Shown: piece by piece, positions 46,208 through 57,956 of the stretch | Position numbering within the stretch: the stretch's first letter is position 1 | Layout of the letters: each line of letters begins with the position of its first letter | Source: Parelaphostrongylus tenuis | Lineage: Eukaryota; Nematoda; Chromadorea; Rhabditida; Metastrongylidae | Length of the DNA: 64,000 bases | NCBI GenBank assembly: GCA_019055375.1 | Contig: JAHQIW010005335.1 | Coordinates: 62,001-126,000, forward strand | Direction: 5' to 3' | Notes under the pieces: generated by a model | The model's input: only the letters and a program-made list of their open reading frames with translations | Told to the model about the DNA's origin: nothing | Databases searched by the model: none | Made by a program: the position numbers and the translations under genes

Positions 46208-46290
46208 ATAGACCTCGCTCTTATAAGGACATATTATCATTGCTATCATTGTTGTTTTATTAGATTATTGTTGTTTTAAGCGAGGTCTAT
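46208..46290. repeat. 83-bp element with 12-bp terminal inverted repeats (mirror 54481-54563)
   Basis: ATAGACCTCGCT and AGCGAGGTCTAT are perfect inverted ends around an AT-rich middle with GTTGTTTTA twice. It resembles a tiny MITE or a hairpin-forming sequence. It lies just beside the hammerhead-like motif. Confidence 0.6.
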
Positions 46291-46346
46291 ATAAATAGTC
46301 GGAAGTAAAGGTACAGTACACTACATTACTGGCTAAAGTTATGAAT

Positions 46347-46362
46347 GTTTCGCCTTCTTCAG
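46347..46362 (-). ncRNA. Remnant hammerhead-like motif lacking stem II (mirror 54409-54424)
   Basis: Minus strand reads CTGAAGAAGGCGAAAC. The two conserved boxes of the Penelope-associated motif are fused, with the stem II loop deleted, so it cannot fold as a ribozyme. The sequence before it (GGTTCTGAAGAAGGC) matches the upstream context of the intact-looking copy. Confidence 0.4.
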
Positions 46363-47719
46363 AACCTGGGACAGCCAAATTTACTTGCACTCTGCTCAGT
46401 CGACCACTTGGGAAGGTGAACCTGCGAAAACAGTGAGTGCCGAATGACTGAATAGCGGACAGAGCCAGTCTAACTTTACACTTTGCTAATGTTTGAGACT
46501 TTCAATCGAAATATTCATTTCGGACTTACATCAGTGTTTTGTAGGTGTACGGCGGTGTAAGAACGGTTATTAGCACATCGTAGAAGTCAACTGGCTCCTT
46601 GCACGCGAGGCAGAAGGAAACGATATGTTTCACACTAGAGCAGAGAATTGTGGTCATTGAGACTGATGAAAAAGAGATTACAACAGGGCGTATATAATTT
46701 TTTTTTTAAATCGACTTATAGCTAGATTTTCTTGAAATCATCTCACTATTACGGAGAAACGATAGTTAGATGTCAAACGTGTTCTTCGATGGTGGCGGGT
46801 AAGTTGTTGGAGAGGTACAGAAATGACGGCAGATAATATGCGGTCTTTAATTCACTCTGTACTTCACCAGAATCTATAGATAAACTCTGTCAAAAACAGT
46901 ATGAAGATCTTCCCGCTTAAAAAGACGAATTACTGCAGACAACTTTCGGGACCAAGGTAAAGTGTTAAGCCATCTTGCTGGAGTATTTACTAGCTATCCT
47001 TTCGTAGAAGAGTAGTCGGCATTTAACTAACCTTCGTAAGAAAGGACTATGATGAGTAGAATTGTACGATCATGTCGAATACTATACTCCAACACATCTG
47101 GATGGATTGAGACGTAAGAAAAAGATCCTTTAAGAAACTTATTCGAAAGTATATCGTTTCAGTTCGTTTTATGTGTACCCCATGAGCGTTGATATGACAT
47201 AATGAATACATTCTCATGATTGACAATGTATGATGTCGAAGAATAATATATCAATTTATCCGAAAACTGAAATAGGGACAGGCACAAAATGGACGAAAAC
47301 ACATAGAATGAAATCAATAAAAGGCAGCTTCTCATAACAGAAGTGGATGATCAGCTGAAGCTGTGTGTTTGAGGGAACGTTCACGGCTTACTTTAAGGCA
47401 TAATATCAGATCACACTCGCATAGAGCAGTAGATTGCCTTACTGTCAAGATAAGGTGTCAAAGAATTTTCTAAAGTGATGTTTCTGTAAATAAAACGCTT
47501 CCTTTAAGGTATTTAGCACAAACCAATAGAACTTTTTCAGAATCATCGCAAATCTCTTCAAATATCAATTTATGCCAACAACAAATATTTGAGGTAATTA
47601 AAAATCTATACATAATATCTAGTTGAGGTTACGCGTCAGAGGACACATATCAAAAGAGTGAGATATTACTACTTTTTCCCTAGTAGTGAACATACTTTTC
47701 AGGTTCTCACTTATTTTAG
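46363..47719. other. No recognisable gene (mirror 53052-54408)
   Basis: AT-rich, short frames on both strands. Nothing supported. Confidence 0.35.
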
Positions 47720-48007
47720 ATGATTCATCACCGCGATTACTGTGTTGATTTCACGCACTTCTTGCATTTGATGTGCTTTCTCGCATTCATCGTGCTCTAA
47801 CGTTTTCTGATGTTTCTCATGCCAAGCTGTTGCTCAACAATTTTCTCTTCTTTATTGCAGTTTTCACTGCTCATTTGTCTAAGGATTGGAATGCGACATC
47901 AATGTGCACCAATATTAACCTATATTTTCTACATTTTCTGTAAGACCCGCAGAAAGTGGAACGCATGGAGTTTTTTGCAATACAGTCCTTTTATCGTCTA
48001 CATCTGA
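47720..48007 (+). CDS. Candidate two-exon membrane protein (mirror 52764-53051, minus)
   Basis: Exon 47720-47791 starts with ATG directly after TTATTTTAG: MIHHRDYCVDFTHFLHLMCF, then LAFI. A 69-nt intron (GTGCTC ... TTTATTGCAG) joins in phase 0 to 47861-48007: FSLLICLRIGMRHQCAPILT, YIFYIFCKTRRKWNAW, stop TGA. The joined 72 aa give a long hydrophobic helix spanning the junction and a second helix before a basic segment. A GTAAGA donor in exon 2 (after TTTTCT) may end it earlier and lead to more exons. No family identified. Confidence 0.35.
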
Positions 48008-48162
48008 GAAAGGGATGATCACATTTCACTGAGCGCATCTCAGCACTTCTGGCACTCGATTCGATCCCTCGCATGAGTTCTCCATGAAGGCCTTTAAATA
48101 TATCGCATGTTATTAATATGCATCAAAATGCCAATGTTATCACCTTTTTAGCCTATTCTTAT

Positions 48163-48213
48163 AGCACCGCACTACGGGCTAGTAGTGATGACATGTACTA
48201 CGGGTGCGGTGCT
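48163..48213. repeat. 10-bp inverted repeat hairpin (mirror 52558-52608)
   Basis: AGCACCGCAC at 48163-48172 and GTGCGGTGCT at 48204-48213 pair perfectly around a 31-nt loop, within a locally GC-rich stretch (48160-48360). That stretch is open in all three plus frames, so its coding frame, if any, cannot be decided. Confidence 0.5.
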
Positions 48214-48369
48214 AATACTGCCTTGGTCCAGCAATCCTCCCGCCTCTCTAACGTTGATGCTCTACCTCTCACATATTGCTGGAAACAGCTCACTCGTTGC
48301 AGCTCTGGTGGAAACGCTTACGTCTGCTGTCTCAAGACAGCGAAATGAATCGACTAGACCAGCAATCAA

Positions 48370-48475
<106 letters not shown>

Positions 48476-49224
48476 CGCTACAGTCTTCGAGCATTCAAAT
48501 CTTTCCTTAGAAGTTGAAATTTACTTGCTAAAGATTCATCTGAGATGAAGGTAATGCACGCAGAAACTCACACTGCAGATGTGATAAGGCGTTGTGAAGA
48601 GTTAACATAGGACTTTTATGAATTAATAAATTTCAATCGATGATTGCTTGCCTTTGAGAAAAATTTGTTGGCCAAAACTTCTGCAAGCAACTCACAGAGC
48701 GCTTGAACAATGTCTTTTCAAAATCAGTCTGCACTCATAACACCTAGTCGGTTTGCGCAGCTCAAATATCCGGAATTTATCTCATCTTCGTGATCTGGAA
48801 GATTCTATATTGATAGCAAAGTACAGATGGGGTGGTCATATAATAAGGAGATCAAGCGACGATGGACGAAACGAGCTGTAGAGTGGGCGCCATAAAAATA
48901 ATCCTGTCCCTACCACCTACTACACGTTGGGCGGATGTGTTCGTTCAAACGATTGATCAGCTGTATTCACATCTGTATTCTCACCAACTGCACCAACAGT
49001 AGCACATGTGTTGCAGATCACGGTATGAAACTCAAGCCAGCTGCCATGCTCGAATCAAAACCCTACCATAGAGGACTATCGCGCGAAGAAGAAACGAATG
49101 AAAAATGTGTTGGCGTTAGCACAATTTGTGAAGACGGACCGCTCAAGTATCCAACTAAGTAAGTAAGTAGACCACATCTCACAATGGCTTAAAACATTTC
49201 GTCAGACTACTGAATTTACAAAAT

Positions 49225-49390
49225 TCGAAAAAATTTATGCTTTTAATGCTTTTTCGCAGTGCTATAACGTTACAAATATACCTATGAGAACTGGGTGGTA
49301 GGCAAAAATTCGACCTCAGACAGGAGTTGAACCCGCGTTTCACCCATATGGGTGGCGTGTGTTGCCACTACACCACAGCTGCCACCGCTT
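49225..49390 (-). repeat. tRNA-derived SINE (family SINE-A), left arm
   Basis: Minus strand: TGTGGTGTAGTGGCAACACA, then CGGGTTCAACTCC as B box, the tail TTTTTGCCTACCACCCAGTT and a far end with ATAGCACTGCGAAAAAGC. One of the best-preserved copies. Confidence 0.7.
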
Positions 49391-49481
49391 TATCAGCCAC
49401 ACATTGTGCAAAATCTTTCTGTCGTAACTATCTCTATCGAAGAGACGATACTAACTTTTAATTGGCTTTTTCTTTCTCAAA

Positions 49482-49718
49482 GAGCGAGGGCCTGTGGCCC
49501 GCTCCCAGGTGATGTATAGTGGAATAAACGCGAACCAAAGGAGACCGTGTGCTTCCCAGAGACTCAGGTGGATTCAGGGGATGAGCTCCCTGCTTCTGCA
49601 GCGTCGACTTAACAAAACTCTATTTCTACGAGTCAAGTCGGCCAAAAGCCTGCAATCGAGCTGCTGGGAAGTACATGGGAGGCTGTTAGCAGTCGCCTCC
49701 ACAAAATAAGCCCCTCCC
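49482..49718 (+). repeat. Interspersed repeat R1, copy 2, spanning the left inner palindrome edge
   Basis: Direct relative of 1517-1755. The young left arm ends inside it at 49500. The right edge (about 51230-51282) carries a related copy, with AGGTGATG(T/C)ATAGTG shared beyond the point where identity stops. Confidence 0.65.
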
Positions 49719-51272
49719 TCTCTAAAGCTGGGATCTGTTGAACCCTAAATTCCTCGGGATCCCATACATGTTATAATAGGTCGTTCCAAAAGTTTTGGCG
49801 CTAAAGTGATAATTACCAAATTTATTTACCAGAAGTGATAAAGCCGAATGATTTTGGCACCGTCTAACTGCGCATTTTCCTGCGAACATCTTGATATACA
49901 ACTTGCCTATATTTGTTATGAGATGGAACTGTCCTGGGAACGAATTCACATGCTAGTCATGTACGAATGACCCGTCATCAAGATTAATCGAGCTTGGAGC
50001 ATGATACGGTTGCAGAAAGGATGGTTAGGAAGCGGTTCAAGAAATTCAAAGCTAGAGAGGACAGTCTGGAAGATCAGTCGCTCTTCGGCCATCCACACGA
50101 AGCTCCATCAATCCTGCGCGCTGCCCCACTAGTATTTTCCCTTACAAGCTATCCTTGCATGAGCTATATGTGAATTCGTTTCTGCTGCAGCTCCATCTCA
50201 ATACAAGTAAAGGCAAATTTTCTACCAAAATGTTAGCAAGAAAATGCACAATTGAACGCCACCAAAATCATGCAATTTTAATTACTAATGGCAAATATAG
50301 TTAGTGTTTATTGCTCTAGTGCCCAAGCTTACAGAACGACTTGACATAATCAAAGCGAAAAAACACTCATAAAGAAATAGTCATGTGAAAGACAAGCCGA
50401 AGGAAGAGGAGAATAAACAAAAACAAGACCTTGCTGTAGTCGAAACTTGAAGTGGATTAAATGATTTCTTTCTGCTTCAGTAGCCCGCCTAGCTCAGGAT
50501 CAATCCTGAGATAAATAGCAATGTTAAACGTCTTACTATAGTGCTGAGCGACCTTCTGAAAAGTGTAAAAAAAGACTTGCTTTTTCAATCACCAGTCCTC
50601 TTGTGGGTCCTTCCCAGATCGAAAGCAGGAATTTTGGCTAAACGGGATAAATCTGTCACTATATGCACCATTCAACATTTTCTAAATCTTCCTCAGCAAA
50701 AAGGACTATAAATTGGAAATAAATCAATAGCTTTAGATAGCTGAAAAATGACAACAGTTATGTATTTTTCTAAATAATCAGCCTGAAAATGTACTGTGCG
50801 GATCCCCGGCATCTCTTGCATTCTATTCGTTTTCTCGCATTCATAAGCACAACGATCTCGAAAAGATTTTTTTCTGTCTTTCTGTCCGTTTTGTAGAAGT
50901 TCTGCCAATGCGGTGGAAAATCCACAATAAAATATCAATAGATTCCGCCGTTTTAAAGCATAGTGCGGTAGATCGCTCTCGGCATACGCAGTAGATCAAG
51001 CGACTGCCTTATTAACAAGTCGTCACTGGGGCTTCCCTTCTCATTTTACTCGGCTATGATCCTTCTCGCCTACTTTGCTCACCGGCCAGCTCACGGAGAG
51101 GGGCGATTGACCGCCCTGGCAATATTGTTATTCAAATGGGAGTTTTTCACAACATCGACGGAAACTCAAGAGAAAAACGCATGATTCTGATACTAGGAAA
51201 AATTCTCTACATGTTGATTTCGTGCTTCCGGCGGTTTTTACGCGTAGTAAACACTATGCATCACCTGGAGAA
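49501..51272. other. Spacer of the young palindrome
   Basis: 1.77 kb present once. It holds most of an R1 copy, a mariner-derived element (49777-50343), about 0.9 kb without a recognised feature, and at the right edge a second R1-related segment (GCCCTTCTCCAGGTGATGCA on minus). No gene is supported. Confidence 0.8.
49777..50343 (+). mobile_element. Non-autonomous mariner with long subterminal inverted repeats
   Basis: Left end TAGGTCGTTCCAAAAGTTTT is a mariner-type terminus. The right end GTGCCCAAGCTTACAGAACG reads as its diverged reverse complement. The outer 170 bp of each side pair imperfectly, e.g. GAAAATGCGCAGTTAGACGG (reversed left) with GAAAATGCACAATTGAACGC (right). The middle keeps a transposase N-terminal block: RMVRKRFKKFKARE, then SLEDQSLFGHP. 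The catalytic core is absent. Same subfamily as 19.4 and 23.7 kb. Confidence 0.7.
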
Positions 51273-51382
51273 GGGCCACAGGCCCTCGCTCTTTGAGAAA
51301 GAAAAAGCCAATTAAAAGTTAGTATCGTCTCTTCGATAGAGATAGTTACGACAGAAAGATTTTGCACAATGTGTGGCTGATA

Positions 51383-51548
51383 AAGCGGTGGCAGCTGTGG
51401 TGTAGTGGCAACACACGCCACCCATATGGGTGAAACGCGGGTTCAACTCCTGTCTGAGGTCGAATTTTTGCCTACCACCCAGTTCTCATAGGTATATTTG
51501 TAACGTTATAGCACTGCGAAAAAGCATTAAAAGCATAAATTTTTTCGA
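51383..51548 (+). repeat. tRNA-derived SINE (family SINE-A), right arm
   Basis: Mirror of 49225-49390. Confidence 0.7.
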
Positions 51549-52297
51549 ATTTTGTAAATTCAGTAGTCTGACGAAATGTTTTAAGCCATTGTGAGATGTG
51601 GTCTACTTACTTACTTAGTTGGATACTTGAGCGGTCCGTCTTCACAAATTGTGCTAACGCCAACACATTTTTCATTCGTTTCTTCTTCGCGCGATAGTCC
51701 TCTATGGTAGGGTTTTGATTCGAGCATGGCAGCTGGCTTGAGTTTCATACCGTGATCTGCAACACATGTGCTACTGTTGGTGCAGTTGGTGAGAATACAG
51801 ATGTGAATACAGCTGATCAATCGTTTGAACGAACACATCCGCCCAACGTGTAGTAGGTGGTAGGGACAGGATTATTTTTATGGCGCCCACTCTACAGCTC
51901 GTTTCGTCCATCGTCGCTTGATCTCCTTATTATATGACCACCCCATCTGTACTTTGCTATCAATATAGAATCTTCCAGATCACGAAGATGAGATAAATTC
52001 CGGATATTTGAGCTGCGCAAACCGACTAGGTGTTATGAGTGCAGACTGATTTTGAAAAGACATTGTTCAAGCGCTCTGTGAGTTGCTTGCAGAAGTTTTG
52101 GCCAACAAATTTTTCTCAAAGGCAAGCAATCATCGATTGAAATTTATTAATTCATAAAAGTCCTATGTTAACTCTTCACAACGCCTTATCACATCTGCAG
52201 TGTGAGTTTCTGCGTGCATTACCTTCATCTCAGATGAATCTTTAGCAAGTAAATTTCAACTTCTAAGGAAAGATTTGAATGCTCGAAGACTGTAGCG

Positions 52298-52401
<104 letters not shown>

Positions 52402-52763
52402 TTGATTGCTGGTCTAGTCGATTCATTTCGCTGTCTTGAGACAGCAGACGTAAGCGTTTCCACCAGAGCTGCAACGAGTGAGCTGTTTCCAGCAATATGT
52501 GAGAGGTAGAGCATCAACGTTAGAGAGGCGGGAGGATTGCTGGACCAAGGCAGTATTAGCACCGCACCCGTAGTACATGTCATCACTACTAGCCCGTAGT
52601 GCGGTGCTATAAGAATAGGCTAAAAAGGTGATAACATTGGCATTTTGATGCATATTAATAACATGCGATATATTTAAAGGCCTTCATGGAGAACTCATGC
52701 GAGGGATCGAATCGAGTGCCAGAAGTGCTGAGATGCGCTCAGTGAAATGTGATCATCCCTTTC

Positions 52764-53051
52764 TCAGATGTAGACGATAAAAGGACTGTATTGCAAAAAA
52801 CTCCATGCGTTCCACTTTCTGCGGGTCTTACAGAAAATGTAGAAAATATAGGTTAATATTGGTGCACATTGATGTCGCATTCCAATCCTTAGACAAATGA
52901 GCAGTGAAAACTGCAATAAAGAAGAGAAAATTGTTGAGCAACAGCTTGGCATGAGAAACATCAGAAAACGTTAGAGCACGATGAATGCGAGAAAGCACAT
53001 CAAATGCAAGAAGTGCGTGAAATCAACACAGTAATCGCGGTGATGAATCAT
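52764..53051 (-). CDS. Candidate two-exon membrane protein, right-arm copy
   Basis: Mirror of 47720-48007: exons 53051-52980 and 52910-52764. Confidence 0.35.
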
Positions 53052-54408
53052 CTAAAATAAGTGAGAACCTGAAAAGTATGTTCACTACTAGGGAAAAAGT
53101 AGTAATATCTCACTCTTTTGATATGTGTCCTCTGACGCGTAACCTCAACTAGATATTATGTATAGATTTTTAATTACCTCAAATATTTGTTGTTGGCATA
53201 AATTGATATTTGAAGAGATTTGCGATGATTCTGAAAAAGTTCTATTGGTTTGTGCTAAATACCTTAAAGGAAGCGTTTTATTTACAGAAACATCACTTTA
53301 GAAAATTCTTTGACACCTTATCTTGACAGTAAGGCAATCTACTGCTCTATGCGAGTGTGATCTGATATTATGCCTTAAAGTAAGCCGTGAACGTTCCCTC
53401 AAACACACAGCTTCAGCTGATCATCCACTTCTGTTATGAGAAGCTGCCTTTTATTGATTTCATTCTATGTGTTTTCGTCCATTTTGTGCCTGTCCCTATT
53501 TCAGTTTTCGGATAAATTGATATATTATTCTTCGACATCATACATTGTCAATCATGAGAATGTATTCATTATGTCATATCAACGCTCATGGGGTACACAT
53601 AAAACGAACTGAAACGATATACTTTCGAATAAGTTTCTTAAAGGATCTTTTTCTTACGTCTCAATCCATCCAGATGTGTTGGAGTATAGTATTCGACATG
53701 ATCGTACAATTCTACTCATCATAGTCCTTTCTTACGAAGGTTAGTTAAATGCCGACTACTCTTCTACGAAAGGATAGCTAGTAAATACTCCAGCAAGATG
53801 GCTTAACACTTTACCTTGGTCCCGAAAGTTGTCTGCAGTAATTCGTCTTTTTAAGCGGGAAGATCTTCATACTGTTTTTGACAGAGTTTATCTATAGATT
53901 CTGGTGAAGTACAGAGTGAATTAAAGACCGCATATTATCTGCCGTCATTTCTGTACCTCTCCAACAACTTACCCGCCACCATCGAAGAACACGTTTGACA
54001 TCTAACTATCGTTTCTCCGTAATAGTGAGATGATTTCAAGAAAATCTAGCTATAAGTCGATTTAAAAAAAAAATTATATACGCCCTGTTGTAATCTCTTT
54101 TTCATCAGTCTCAATGACCACAATTCTCTGCTCTAGTGTGAAACATATCGTTTCCTTCTGCCTCGCGTGCAAGGAGCCAGTTGACTTCTACGATGTGCTA
54201 ATAACCGTTCTTACACCGCCGTACACCTACAAAACACTGATGTAAGTCCGAAATGAATATTTCGATTGAAAGTCTCAAACATTAGCAAAGTGTAAAGTTA
54301 GACTGGCTCTGTCCGCTATTCAGTCATTCGGCACTCACTGTTTTCGCAGGTTCACCTTCCCAAGTGGTCGACTGAGCAGAGTGCAAGTAAATTTGGCTGT
54401 CCCAGGTT

Positions 54409-54424
54409 CTGAAGAAGGCGAAAC
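54409..54424 (+). ncRNA. Remnant hammerhead-like motif, right-arm copy
   Basis: Mirror of 46347-46362. Confidence 0.4.
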
Positions 54425-55450
54425 ATTCATAACTTTAGCCAGTAATGTAGTGTACTGTACCTTTACTTCCGACTATTTATATAGACCTCGCTTAAAACAA
54501 CAATAATCTAATAAAACAACAATGATAGCAATGATAATATGTCCTTATAAGAGCGAGGTCTATCTAAACAGTTAAAAGTGAAGTTATGTTTATTCTATCA
54601 ATCATGAGCGCTCGACTGTTGGTAACTGCAACGTAGGACTTTCAAAACTCTGCAGTGTCTCACGACATGTGGTGATTTAACAGCTTGGAAACTATATGGG
54701 TCATATTGAGCCAAGGGGCATTTCGCGCGCCAGAGTTTGCTACGGCGCGCATAGGAAGTGGAAATGCGGGAGAAGATTACTTGGTAATTAGGGTTCTGAG
54801 AAAAAATTTGCATCATTACCACTACCCAATGATCAAATATTACTAAAGAAATCCATGTGAAGGTTTTTGCACTCCTTTTTGAAAAAACGCCTACGTGTCA
54901 AGAAATGGACTGTTTCTTGACAAGAAAACCCACATCTTGCAACCGTCATTCAACAATTGTTTCTTTTTTTTTTAGCCTATGTTTTTATAATCGTTCGATA
55001 GCTTGAAAAGTGCTAATTCCGAAACTATGCTTGGTTTCTGCTTCGACCTTCATACTGCGTTCATCTAACCAATAAAATAAGATGTTTTGCAATCACAGTT
55101 CATTTTGAATTTCAAAACGGAGTTTTTGATGTTATGTAGTGATATTTTAGACTAGATTAGATTAGATTAGATTAGATAGATTGTTACTGTAAGGGCACAT
55201 AAAAACATACATTCAGTGGGAAGATCTCCCAGCTTTCTTGAAAAACTCCATTATTCCTTACGAAATGAGTGAAGCGCAGTCGCATCGCGTGAATGTGTTC
55301 GTATTTTTCCTCTTTTTTCACTCAGCAGAGCATTCCACTAGCCTGTTAGTAATCACTCAACACTTCCAAAACGGGAAAACTTTTCACTAAATCTGATTAG
55401 TAAGGAGATCTTCGTAGTAACTTTTGCTAACAAAAAAAAGGATAACTTTG

Positions 55451-55535
55451 TGCTTCAAAGCGCTTGTGGCGCAGTGGTTATGGTTCTCTGAATCGCACAC
55501 AAAGTCATGGGTTCTTCCTAGCACTCATGGCTCAC
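55451..55535 (+). repeat. tRNA-like sequence, right-arm copy
   Basis: Mirror of 45236-45320. Confidence 0.45.
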
Positions 55536-56103
55536 CAAACCTTCCAATCTTTCGGGGTAATTGAATTTGTGCCAAACTTATGTGGGAGCATAAGCAGCAT
55601 TGGCTCAATATATCGGTAGACCTTTGCGAGTTACTGTAAAGGCTAGATATGCATTCAATCACCTTTAACGAAAATATAAGAACGGTTGCATGGCGCATCC
55701 CTTAAAAATTCTTTGACGCCGAGAGTTTTATCCTTCTAAACCTTTGCTCTAGAAGTACATTGTTTCGATTCTATGCGGACCTTGTGTGATATTATAAAAA
55801 AGAATCTGATTTTTGAGCATATCTCATCGCTACGAAGAGATTGAATATTAATGCAATGAGTTCTGTAAGAGGATCTTCGTTGAAGGAAAAGCCTTTGTCC
55901 CAAACATTTGCACTTTCCAGAAAGCTACATATTCGGGAAATTGGTAATGCACTACGGTTGGGAAGAAAGCTCTGGGGCACATATAATAAATCTGAGATAA
56001 GTTCTGCGCATATCATGGGAATATTACAGTTTCTTACGTGGTATTTTCCCACTGTAGGCCTAAATATTATTCGTCCATTATCACTTTGTTCCAAGCCTTC
56101 GTC

Positions 56104-56690
56104 ATGTCCAACGATACAATCGAAGTTCGTGTTTTACTGCGTCATTATTGGATAATAAATTCTTTCGCAGCGAGCTGCAGTCGATAAAATCAAAGAAGTT
56201 GAAAGGTAAGCACAAATAGCAACTCTGATGCAGGACGTTGGTTTCAACGCTACAATGCCAGAGGTTTAGAACTCAAAGACAAGCCTTGTTCAGAACGCCC
56301 TACAAAGTTGAACAGGAAGATTTGATTGCTGCTTCAAAAGAAGAACCGTCGTCAAGTGCTCGCGAGTTGTCAAGCGAACTTCATGTTTCTCATACTAGTG
56401 CGCTAACTTATTTCCACCAGCTTAGCTTTGTCCACAAGAAGCCACGAAAAAAGAAGAAATGAGGAGAAGATTTGAATTGTTTGATTAACTTGAAGAAGCA
56501 TGTCAAAAGTTCTTTGAATCTAACTTGAAGGCATGGAACTTCGACCGGATCCGAAACTTGGCGGATCGATGGCAGAAAGCCGTAGAAAACAATGACCTTC
56601 ATTTTGATGATAAATATTATTGCCTTTGTTTGGAATTCATGCATAAATTTCCAATTCACTACATCACTCCCAGAACTTTTTCCAACCTAA
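56104..56690 (+). mobile_element. Internally deleted mariner element, right arm
   Basis: Mirror of 44082-44667, reading on plus. Same deletion and same frame breaks, so the element was present before the palindrome formed. Confidence 0.85.
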
Positions 56691-56780
56691 TAAATTGCCT
56701 GGCTCCTTGCACGTGAGCATAATATCGTGTGATCACCTTCGCGATTTGTTCTTGACGTGAGAAATGAAGTTCACTTTCGC

Positions 56781-57391
56781 AATCCGCACCCTGTTTTCTC
56801 CATCGGAGGAAATGCGTTTCCTGATAAGGCTTAGAATTTTAGTAGTTATTCGATAGCTTAAATCACAGGAATTTCAACTATGTATATTATTTTTTAGATG
56901 GCCTATTTATAATGTTCAATAGTAAGACCAAAATATGTTCCACACTCGCGCACTTTTCGCTTAATAGAGCTTTTTCCTCAGAATTCCAACATATATTCGA
57001 TAGCTTGAACCTCGGCAGTTTCAACTATGCAATTGGCTTTCTCCGAAAACTGTCATTGCCTGTAGCAGCCAAAAGAGCAGTAGGTGTCGCAAATCTGCAT
57101 CATTTTAATTGTTCCGCACTTTGATTCGAGCTCTTGGAAAAAATGCATTCTTTAATTTTCCAAGAATTCCAACACTCCTTTGATAGCTTAAGTCTTGAGA
57201 ATTCTGAGAATTCATTTGATTTTTAGGATAACCTTTTTATTGCGCTGCAGCGGCTAAAATAATAATATGTTTCACACTCAAGCATTTCTCACTTAGCCAA
57301 AATTTTTCTTGAGATCTCTAGTAATTGCTTGATAGCCTAGATTTTGACAATCATAACCAAATATTTAGTTTTTTAAAAGATTTCTTAGTGC
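56781..57391 (-). repeat. Degenerate tandem repeat, right-arm copy
   Basis: Mirror of 43380-43990. Confidence 0.55.
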
Positions 57392-57923
57392 TCTGTAGCA
57401 GTCAAAAAATATTATTAAACTCGTCACGCAATCATTACACTGGCATGCAGCTGGTAATGCTCGCGTAATGCGAGTTGAAGAAGGCTTTCAAAAAAAAAGA
57501 TTTACATCAAAGTTTTCGTGGTTTGAGCTGTCAAAAGATTTGTGAAAAGCTCTTGGAATACTCAAAAGACACGTTTCCCTTAAATGGTTGAAAAAGGTGC
57601 CTATAATGAAACATGAGCGAAATGAGTATGCTTCCAGAAATTTATGCGCGTGGTGGAAATGAAGGCGAAAGACGACTAAAAACAAAATTTTTTTCGAAGA
57701 AACTTCGATAAGGCTATATTTGGTTGAAACTTGCGAAAACGATCATTGAAAAACGGACTGTTCGTCAAAAATGATACTGTACATTGAAACGCGATGCCAT
57801 TTCAGCGATGATTCGAAAAAACTTTTTTATCAATACTAGCGAGCGATGGCTATAGGACTTTTATAGAGTTGTAGAGGAGACTTTGTTCTATTGTCATATA
57901 TATGAAAACTTTCCATAAATCCA

Positions 57924-57925
<2 letters not shown>

Positions 57926-57955
<30 letters not shown>
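57926..57955 (-). repeat. (TA)15 microsatellite, right-arm copy
   Basis: Mirror of 42816-42845, same length. Confidence 0.9.
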
Positions 57956-57956
<1 letters not shown>

